From Pseudomonas sp. BP8 (GTDB taxonomy: Bacteria; Pseudomonadota; Gammaproteobacteria; Pseudomonadales; Pseudomonadaceae): a stretch of DNA of 64,000 bases. The stretch spans positions 2,394,001 to 2,458,000 of the forward strand of contig NZ_JAGINK010000001.1 in assembly GCF_017875955.1 (NCBI RefSeq), in the 5' to 3' direction. Below, in pieces: positions 9,915-19,300 of the stretch (positions are counted from its first letter, which is position 1; each line of letters begins with the position of its first letter). The position numbers and the translations under genes were made by a program. Below the pieces are notes generated by a model. The model saw only the letters and a list, made by a program, of their open reading frames with translations, had not been told where the DNA came from and did not search any database.

Positions 9915-12900
9915 ATGACGGCCCAGAACATCGAGCTGGTAAAACGGTTCCTGCATCTGCCATTGGCGCAGCGCAAGCAATTCTTTGAAAAGATGCAGTC
10001 CAAGGGCATGAGCTTCGCTCGCCTGCCGATCCCGCAGATACGCGACGAATGGGGCCCCATCGGCCTGTCGTACGCCCAGCGGCGACAGTGGTTTCTCTGG
10101 CAGTTCGAGCCGCAGAGCGCTGCCTACAACATCAGCATGGCCTTACGTTTCAAGGGGACCCTGGATTGCGACTTGCTGCAGCGCAGCCTTGAAGACCTGG
10201 TGCGACGCCATGAAAGCCTGCGTACCGCTTTTGCCCAGGACGGCGACCAGCCTGTCCAGGTCGTTGACCCAGACGTGCGGGTGGAAATAGTTCGGGAGCC
10301 CTTTGCAAAGGCAGCAGACGCCGGTTTCGCCGAGCGCCTGACACGGCGCATCGAAGAAGAGGCCGGCCAACCCTTCGACCTGGGGCAGATGCCGCTGTGG
10401 CGGGTGAAGCTGCTGCAGGTGAGCGAGACCGATCACGTGCTGATCCTGGTCATGCACCATATCGTCTCCGATGGCTGGTCGATGCCGATACTGCTGGACG
10501 AGTGGATCCGCAGCTACGAGGGGCATCGCCTCGGCCAGCCGGCGTCGTTGCCGGACCTGCCGATCCAGTATGGCGACTATGCCATCTGGCAGCGCCAGTG
10601 CCTGGAAGCGGGCGAGCTGGAGCGTCAGCTGTCGTACTGGCAGGCGGAGCTCGGTGGTGAACAGCCGGTGCTGGAGCTGCCGACCGACCATCCGCGCCCG
10701 GCCTTGCAGAGCCGGGCAGGTGCAAGCCTGGATATAACCCTGGACGATGCACTGTGCGCCGACCTCAAACAGCTGGCGCGTGATCAGGGCGTGACAGTGT
10801 TCATGCTCCTGCTGGCCAGCTACCAGACCTTGCTGCACCGCTACAGCGGGCAGAACGATATCCGGGTCGGCATACCCACGGCCAATCGCAATCGAATGGA
10901 GACCGAAGGCCTGATCGGCTTCTTCGTCAACACTCAGGTACTCAAGGCCGAATTCGACCTGGGCACGACCTTCATTGAGCTGCTCGAGCAGACCCAGCGA
11001 CGCGTCTCTGGCGCCCAGGCCCATCAGGACCTGCCGTTCGAGCAACTGGTCGAAGCCCTGCAGCCGGAGCGCAGCCTCAGCCATAGCCCGCTGTTCCAGG
11101 TCATGTACAACCACCAGACCGAAGCGCGCGGGCAGGGTCGGCAGTTGCCCGGGCTGACCGTCGAGACCCTGGACTGGGAGCGCAGCACCGCGCAGTTCGA
11201 TCTGACCCTGGAGACCGTGGAGCACGAGGCTGGCATCGCGGTATCGCTGACCTACGCCACTGCGCTGTTCGACGAAGCCACCATCGCCCAGCTCGCCGGG
11301 CACTGGCAGGACCTGTTGGCCGCCATCGTCGCCCAGCCGCAGCAGCGTATCGCCGAGCTGGCGCTGCTGAATGCCGCGCAGCAGCAACAGGTGGTCCACG
11401 ACTGGAACCGCACCCAGGTCGCGTACCCGGCCGAGCAGTGCCTGCAGGAGCTGATCGAGGCTCAGGTCACCGCCACCCCGGACGCCCCGGCACTGGTATT
11501 TGCCGAGCAGACACTGAGCTATCGCCAGCTGAACCAGCGCGCCAACCAGTTGGCGCACAAGCTGCGCGAGCAGGGTGTAGGGCCGGACGTGCTGGTGGGC
11601 ATCGCTGCCGAACGCAGCGTGGAGATGGTCATCGGCCTGCTGGGCATCCTCAAGGCCGGCGGCGCCTATGTGCCGCTGGACCCGGAATACCCCGCAGAGC
11701 GCCTGACCTACATGATGCAGGACAGCGGCATCCGCCTGCTGCTGACGCAAGCCCACCTGTTGGCGCAGTTGCCGGTGCCCGAGGGTGTGCAGCCGCTGCT
11801 GCTCGAGCCGCTGCCGGGCTACAGCGACGCCAACCTGGTGCACGGCACCTGCCCGGACAACCTGGCCTACGTGATCTACACCTCCGGTTCCACCGGCCGC
11901 CCCAAGGGCGCGGGCAACAGCCATCGCGCCCTGGTCAACCGCCTGTGCTGGATGCAGAAGGCCTACGGCCTCGACGCCGACGATACGGTGCTGCAGAAGA
12001 CCCCGTTCAGTTTCGACGTCTCGGTCTGGGAGTTCTTCTGGCCGTTGCTTGTCGGCGCACGCCTGGCCGTGGCGCAGCCGGGCGAACACCGTGATCCGCA
12101 GCGGCTGGTCGAGGTGATCAGGCAGCACGCGGTGACCACGCTGCACTTCGTCCCCTCGATGTTGCAAGCGTTCATGGGCAGCGCCGAGGTCGAGCGTTGC
12201 AGCGGTCTCAAGCGCGTGGTGTGCAGCGGCGAAGCCTTGCCCGCAGAGCTGGCGCAACAGACCCTGGCGCGGCTGCCCGGCGCCCAGTTGTACAACCTCT
12301 ATGGCCCGACCGAAGCGGCCATCGATGTCACCCACTGGACCTGCCGCCCGAGCAGCGAGAGCGGTGTGCCGATCGGCCGGCCGATCGACAACCTGAAGAC
12401 ACACATCCTCGGCGCCGGGCTGCAGAGCGTCGCCCCGCGAGCCGCCGGTGAGCTGTACCTGGGCGGCGTTGGCCTGGCCCGTGGCTATCACCGGCGCCCG
12501 TCGCTGACCGCGGAACGCTTCGTCCCGGACCCCTTCGACAGCACGGCCCAAGGCGGCGGTCGCCTGTACCGCACCGGTGACCTGGCACGTTATCGGGCCG
12601 ACGGGGTGATCGAGTACAAAGGCCGTCTCGACCATCAGGTGAAGATCCGCGGCCTGCGCATCGAACTGGGCGAAATCGAGACACGTCTGCTCGAGCACCC
12701 GAGCGTGCGCGAGGCGGTGGTGCTGGACATCGACGGGCCAGGTGGCAAGCAACTGGCCGGCTACCTGGTGGTGGCCGGCGAACCGCCGGCCGACCCGCAG
12801 CAGCAGAACGCACTGCGCAGCGAACTGCGCGAGCACCTCAGGCTCGGGCTGGCCGACTACATGGTCCCGACCCACCTGCTGTTCCTCGAGCGCCTGCCGG

Positions 12901-13295
12901 TGACCGCCAACGGCAAGCTGGACCGCAAGGCCCTGCCCAAACCCGACGCAAGCGCTTTGCAGGATAGCTACGTGGCCCCGCGCAGTGAGCTGGAGCAGCA
13001 GGTCGCGGCGATCTGGGCAGACGTGCTTAAGCTCGAGAGGGTCGGCCTAGGCGATGGGTTCTTCGCCTTGGGTGGCCATTCGCTGTCCGCCACCCAAGTG
13101 ATCGTGCGCGTTCGTGAGGCGACAGGCATCGACGCCACCTTGAAAGAACTGTTCGAACAGCCCCGGCTGGAGGATTTCTCACGTTGCCTCGAACAGAAAA
13201 ATCAGCAAATCGACCCTATTCAGGCAGAACTGGCTAAATCGCTGGAGGCGCTCAAACGTCTAACCACGGAGGAAATTGATGAACTGATTTCATAG
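9915..13295 (+). CDS. Pyoverdine nonribosomal peptide synthetase, single C-A-T module (Ser predicted)
   Basis: 1126 aa. ATG 9915 is chosen because GGAGAG lies 8 nt upstream and the start is 1 bp after the previous stop; an in-frame upstream ATG (9882) lies inside the preceding gene. The first ~40 residues (MTAQNIELVKRFLHLPLAQR) form a helical docking-type segment. Then come an L-L type C domain (SYAQRRQWFLW at 10068, HHIVSDGWS at 10460), an A domain (TSGSTGRPKG near 11880) and a T domain (FFALGGHSL, 13060). A-domain residues read DVWHVSLID, the Ser-type code (family consensus DVWHLSLIDK). There is no E domain, so an L residue is expected. The tail TTEEIDELIS is acidic, like those of its partners. 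The end of the C domain, the whole A domain and the linker (11268-13010) are nearly identical in DNA to 14645-16387 in the next gene. Confidence 0.95.
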   Translation: MTAQNIELVKRFLHLPLAQRKQFFEKMQSKGMSFARLPIPQIRDEWGPIGLSYAQRRQWFLWQFEPQSAAYNISMALRFKGTLDCDLLQRSLEDLVRRHESLRTAFAQDGDQPVQVVDPDVRVEIVREPFAKAADAGFAERLTRRIEEEAGQPFDLGQMPLWRVKLLQVSETDHVLILVMHHIVSDGWSMPILLDEWIRSYEGHRLGQPASLPDLPIQYGDYAIWQRQCLEAGELERQLSYWQAELGGEQPVLELPTDHPRPALQSRAGASLDITLDDALCADLKQLARDQGVTVFMLLLASYQTLLHRYSGQNDIRVGIPTANRNRMETEGLIGFFVNTQVLKAEFDLGTTFIELLEQTQRRVSGAQAHQDLPFEQLVEALQPERSLSHSPLFQVMYNHQTEARGQGRQLPGLTVETLDWERSTAQFDLTLETVEHEAGIAVSLTYATALFDEATIAQLAGHWQDLLAAIVAQPQQRIAELALLNAAQQQQVVHDWNRTQVAYPAEQCLQELIEAQVTATPDAPALVFAEQTLSYRQLNQRANQLAHKLREQGVGPDVLVGIAAERSVEMVIGLLGILKAGGAYVPLDPEYPAERLTYMMQDSGIRLLLTQAHLLAQLPVPEGVQPLLLEPLPGYSDANLVHGTCPDNLAYVIYTSGSTGRPKGAGNSHRALVNRLCWMQKAYGLDADDTVLQKTPFSFDVSVWEFFWPLLVGARLAVAQPGEHRDPQRLVEVIRQHAVTTLHFVPSMLQAFMGSAEVERCSGLKRVVCSGEALPAELAQQTLARLPGAQLYNLYGPTEAAIDVTHWTCRPSSESGVPIGRPIDNLKTHILGAGLQSVAPRAAGELYLGGVGLARGYHRRPSLTAERFVPDPFDSTAQGGGRLYRTGDLARYRADGVIEYKGRLDHQVKIRGLRIELGEIETRLLEHPSVREAVVLDIDGPGGKQLAGYLVVAGEPPADPQQQNALRSELREHLRLGLADYMVPTHLLFLERLPVTANGKLDRKALPKPDASALQDSYVAPRSELEQQVAAIWADVLKLERVGLGDGFFALGGHSLSATQVIVRVREATGIDATLKELFEQPRLEDFSRCLEQKNQQIDPIQAELAKSLEALKRLTTEEIDELIS

Positions 13296-13306
13296 GGGAT
13301 ACATCT

Positions 13307-16300
13307 GTGCAAGCGTTGCTCGACTCCGTCAAATCGTTGTCCACCAAAGAGCGTCACGCTCTGGCCATGCTCCTGAAGCGTCAGGGAATCAACTTGTACG
13401 GAGTCACGCCGATCCCTGCGAGAGCGCCGGAGGAGGTTCTGGCGTTGTCCTACGCCCAGCAGCGGCAGTGGTTTCTCTGGCAGATGGACCCCCAGGGCAG
13501 CGCCTACAACATACCGGTCGCCCTGCGCCTGAAAGGCGATCTCGATCTTCAGGCGCTGCAGGCCAGCTTTGACGCCCTGATCGCTCGACATGAAACCCTG
13601 CGCACCACCATTCACCTCGACGGTGACCAACCGGTGCAGGTGATTCACCCCGAGGCGCCCTTCGCGTTGGTCATCGAAACGCTCAAGGACATCGGTGCCG
13701 ACGCCAGTGCGGCGCTGAAGTCATGGGTGGAGCACGAAGTTCAACAGCCATTCGACCTGGAGCAGGGCCCCCTGCTGCGGGTCAAGCTGCTGCGTCTGGC
13801 GGCGGATGACCATGTACTGGTCCTGACCTTGCACCACATCGTCTCCGATGGCTGGTCGACACCGATCATGGTCGACGAGCTGGTGCGTTTTTACGAGGCG
13901 GGCAGGTCCGGACAGGCGCTGCAACTGCCGGCGCTTCCTGTGCAGTACGCCGACTACGCGCTATGGCAACGGCAATGGATGGAGGCGGGCGAACGCGAGA
14001 AGCAACTGGGCTACTGGACGGCGCGTCTGGGTGACGAACAACCTGTGCTCGAATTGCCGCTGGACCGCCCGCGCGGCTCGGTGCAGAGTCACGCAGGCGC
14101 ACGCTTCGACATCGCCATCGGCGATGCGCTGGCCGACTCGCTGAAGCTGTTGGCCAAGCGTCAGGGCGTGACCCTCTTCACGGTGTTGCTGGCAAGCTTC
14201 CAGGCCTTGCTGCACCGCTACAGCGGGCAGAACGATATCCGTGTCGGCGTCCCGATCGCCAACCGCAATCGCAGCGAAGTCGAGGGCCTCATCGGCTTCT
14301 TCGTCAACACCCAGGTACTCAAGGCCGAATTCGACCTGACCACCACCTTCGACGCGCTGGTCGAGCAGGTCCACCAGGCCGGGCTCGACGCACAGGCGCG
14401 TCAGGACCTGCCGTTCGAGCAGCTGGTCGAAGCCCTGCAGCCGGAGCGCAGCCTCAGCCATAGCCCGTTGTTCCAGGTGATGCACAACCACGCCAGTGAG
14501 GGGCGTGGCCAGACAAGGCGTCTGCCAGGCCTGACCCTCGAGGCGCTCGACTGGGAAATCCATACCACCCAGTTCGACCTGGCCTTGAACACCCTCGAGC
14601 ACGAGCACGGTATCGGTGCGTTCCTGACCTACGCAACCGCCTTGTTCGACGAAGCCACCATCGCCCAGCTCGCCGGGCACTGGCAGGACCTGTTGGCCGC
14701 CATCGTCGCCCAGCCGCAGCAGCGCATCGCCGAGCTGGCGCTGTTGAATGCCGCGCAGCAGCAACAGGTGGTCCACGACTGGAACCGCACCCAGGTCGCG
14801 TACCCGGCCGAGCAGTGCCTGCAGGCTCTGATCGAGGCCCAGGTCGCCGCCACCCCGGACGCCCCGGCACTGGTATTTGCCGAGCAGACACTGAGCTATC
14901 GCCAACTGAACCAGCGCGCCAACCAGCTGGCGCACAAGCTGCGCGAGCAGGGTGTAGGGCCGGACGTGCTGGTGGGCATCGCTGCCGAACGCAGCGTGGA
15001 GATGGTCATCGGCCTGCTGGGCATCCTCAAGGCCGGCGGCGCCTATGTGCCGCTGGACCCGGAATACCCCGCAGAGCGCCTGACCTACATGATGCAGGAC
15101 AGCGGCATCCGCCTGCTGCTGACGCAAGCCCACCTGCTGGCGCAGTTGCCGGTGCCCGAGGGTGTGCAGCCGCTGCTGCTCGAGCCGCTGCCGGGCTACA
15201 GCGACGCCAACCTGGTGCACGCCACCTGCCCGGACAACCTGGCCTACGTGATCTACACCTCCGGCTCCACCGGCCGCCCCAAGGGCGCGGGCAACAGCCA
15301 TCGCGCCCTGGTCAACCGCCTGTGCTGGATGCAGAAGGCCTACGGCCTCGACGCCGACGATACGGTGCTGCAGAAGACCCCGTTCAGTTTCGACGTCTCG
15401 GTCTGGGAGTTCTTCTGGCCGTTGCTTGTCGGCGCACGCCTGGCCGTGGCGCAGCCGGGTGAACACCGTGATCCGCAGCGCCTGGTCGAGGTGATCAGGC
15501 AGCACGCGGTGACCACGCTGCACTTCGTCCCCTCGATGCTGCAAGCGTTCATGGGCAGCGCCGAGGTCGAGCGTTGCAGCGGCCTCAAGCGCGTGGTGTG
15601 CAGCGGCGAAGCCTTGCCCGCAGAGCTGGCGCAACAGACCCTGGCGCGGCTGCCCGGCGCTCAGTTGTACAACCTCTATGGCCCGACCGAAGCGGCCATC
15701 GATGTCACCCACTGGACCTGCCGCCCGGGCAGCGAGAGCGGCGTGCCGATCGGCCGGCCGATCGACAACCTGAAGACACACATCCTCGGCGCCGGGCTGC
15801 AGAGCGTCGCCCCGCGAGCGGCCGGTGAGCTGTACCTGGGCGGCGTCGGCCTGGCCCGTGGTTATCACCGGCGCCCGTCGCTGACCGCGGAACGCTTCGT
15901 CCCGGACCCCTTCGACAGCACGGCCCAAGGCGGCGGTCGCCTGTACCGCACCGGTGACCTGGCACGTTATCGGGCCGACGGGGTGATCGAGTACAAAGGC
16001 CGTCTCGACCATCAGGTGAAGATCCGCGGCCTGCGCATCGAACTGGGCGAAATCGAGACACGCCTGCTCGAGCACCCGAGCGTGCGCGAGGCGGTGGTGC
16101 TGGACATCGACGGGCCAGGCGGCAAGCAACTGGCCGGCTACCTGGTGGTGGCCGGCGAACCGCCGGCCGACCCGCAGCAGCAGAACGCACTGCGCAGCGA
16201 ACTGCGCGAGCACCTCAGGCTCGGGCTGGCCGACTACATGGTCCCGACCCACCTGCTGTTCCTCGAGCGCCTGCCGGTGACCGCCAACGGCAAGTTGGAC

Positions 16301-19300
16301 CGCAAGGCCCTGCCCAAGCCCGACGCAAGCGCTTTGCAGGACAGCTACGTGGCCCCGCGCAGCGAGCTGGAACAACAGATCGCGGCGATCTGGGCCGAGG
16401 TCCTGAAGCTCGATCAGGTCGGCGTGACGGACAACTTCTTCGAACTGGGAGGGGACTCGATCATCTCGATCCAGGTCGTCAGCCGGGCAAGACAGGTCGG
16501 GATCCGCTTCACGCCCAAGGCGCTGTTCCAGCATCAGACCGTACAAGAGCTGGCCTCGGTGGCCACGCGCATGGAAGGCAGCGGCCCGCAGATCGACCAG
16601 GCTCCGGTGGTCGGCGAGACACGCTTGTTGCCCATCCAGCAGGCGTTTCTCGAACAGTCGATCGCCGAGCCTCATCACTGGAACCAGGCGGTCCTGCTTG
16701 CTTCGACCAAGCTCATCGATGGCGCAGCGCTGGAGAAGGCACTGCACTCGCTGCTCGAGCATCACGATGCGTTGCGCCTGCGCTTCACGCCACAACAGGA
16801 CGCAGGTGCATGGCTCGCCGCTCATTGCGCCCCGGGCGACGTCGAGGCCGGGCTGCTGTGGACAGAAACCCTGACCGACGCTGAAGCGCTGCAAGCCCTG
16901 TGCGAACGCGCACAGCGCAGCCTGAACCTGCAACAGGGGCCGCTGTTGCGCGGTGTATTGGCGATCCTGCCCGATGGCAGCCAGCGCCTGCTTCTGGTTG
17001 TCCATCACCTGGCGGTGGATGGCGTGTCCTGGCGCATTCTCCTGGAAGACCTGCAGAACGCCTATGACCGTCACGTGGCAGGTCAACCTGCCGTGCTGCC
17101 CGCCAGGACCACTTCGACCAAAGCCTGGGCTGAACGGCTGCAGGCCCACGCGCAGAGCGATGCAGTGCAGGCAGAGCTCGGTTATTGGCAGTCGCAGTTG
17201 CAAGGGGTCGAGGCGCAACTGCCTCAGGACCGGGCTGATGGATCGCTGCATGGCCGCCACGCCGCGACGGTGCATGCGCGCCTTGACCGGCAGCAGACGT
17301 CACGGCTGTTGCAACAGGCGCCAGCGGCCTACCGCACCCAGGTCAACGACTTGCTGCTGACCGCCCTGGCCCGCGTGATCGGCCGTTGGACCCAACGCGA
17401 TGAAGTGCTGGTGCAACTGGAAGGGCATGGCCGTGAAGACCTCTTCGATGTGGTCGACCTGACCCGCACTGTCGGCTGGCTGACCAGCCTGTTCCCGGTG
17501 AAGCTGACCGCGGCGTCGGGCCTTGATGCCTCGATCAAGCAGATCAAGGAACAACTTCGCGCGATCCCCGACAAGGGCGTCGGCTATGGCGCGCTGCGGT
17601 ATCTGGGGGATTCGCACGCACGCGATGTGCTGGCTCGCCTGCCAGTGCCACCCATCACGTTCAATTACCTGGGGCAGCTTGACAGTACCTTCGCCGAAAG
17701 CTCGGCCCCGGGCACCGAGCGATTCCTCCAGCCAGCCAAAGAAAGCAGCGGTGCCAGCCAGTCTGCCGAGGCCTTGCTGGAGAACCTGCTGTCCATCAAC
17801 GGGCAGGTCTACGCCGGCGAACTGAGCCTGGCCTGGACGTTCAGTCAGGACATGTTCGACCGCGCCACGGTCCAGACCCTGGCCGACGACTATGTCAGCG
17901 AACTTCAGGCGTTGATCGACCATTGCGTCAGCCAGGGCGTCGGCGCCCTTACACCGTCCGATGTCCCGCTGGCGGCGCTGGATCAGGCCCAGCTGGATGC
18001 CTTGCCGATCCCGGCAGGTGCAATCGAAGACATCTATCCGCTTTCGCCCATGCAGCAGGGCATGCTGTTTCACACGGTCTTCGAGCAGGGCCAGGGTGAG
18101 TATGTCAATCAGATGCGCGTCAACGTTTCGGGCCTGGACATCGAGCGTTTCAAGCTTGCCTGGCAGGCAATGCTGGATCGACACGACGTGTTGCGCGCCG
18201 CGTTCGTCGCCAACCTGGAACGCCCGGTGCAGGTGATTCGCAAACACGTCGAGCTGCCTTTCGACGTGTTTGACTGGGCCGCGCAGGATGACCTCGAGGG
18301 GCGTCTGGATACCTGGGCCGAGGCCGATCGTCGGCGTGGCTTCGACCTGCAGGCGGCGCCGTTGCTGCGACTGACGGTCATCCAGACAGGCAGCGAGCGG
18401 CATCACCTGATCTTCACCAGCCACCATATCCTGATGGATGGCTGGAGCAATGCGCAGCTGCTGGGCGAGGTGTTGCAGCACTACGCGGGCGTTGCCCTGG
18501 AACGACCGGCAGGCCGCTACCGCGACTATATCGAATGGCTGCAGCGCCAGGATGCCGAGCAGAGCGAGACGTTCTGGCGCCAGCAATTGCTGCACCTCAC
18601 CGAGCCCACGCGACTGGCCCAGGCGCTGCGCCTGGATCGTAGCCGCGCGGATGCTGGCCATGGCGAATATCATCAGACGCTCGACGCAGCGTGCTTCCAG
18701 GCGTTGAGCGCGTTTGCCAGGCAGCGGCGGGTGACGATCAACACGTTGCTGCAGGCAGCCTGGCTGTTGCTGTTGCACCGCTATACCGGTCAGGAAGGCG
18801 TGGCATTCGGTGCCACGGTTGCCGGACGGCCGGCAGACCTGCGCGGCGTCGAGCACCAGTTGGGCCTGTTCATCAATACCTTGCCGGTGGCAGCCAGACT
18901 GCAGCCTGACCTGCCGGTGGGGGAGTGGGTCGAACGTCTGCAGGCGCAGAACCTGAGCATGCGCGAACATGAACACACGCCGCTCTATGACATTCAGCGT
19001 TGGGCGGGCTCGGCCGGTGAGCAGTTGTTCGACACGCTGCTGGTGTTCGAGAACTACCCGGTCGGTGAAGTCCTGCAGCAGGGCTCCAGCGCAGGCCTGG
19101 CGTTTTCAGGCACGCAGAATCGCGAGCGGACCAACTATCCGTTGACGCTGATGATCGAGTCGGGCAATGCCCTGACGGTCCATTACCACTACGACCGCAG
19201 CCACCTCGGCGACACCGGCGTCGAGCAGATCGCCCGGCACTTTGCCAATCTGCTGCGCGCTCTGGTACAGCACGCCGATACCCCTGTCGGTGAACTGCAG

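Noticed and set aside
13961..17275. 1104-codon minus-strand ORF
   Set aside because: Antisense shadow of the third synthetase; the same kind of frame recurs opposite the duplicated A domain (10143-12875), showing it follows the plus-strand code.
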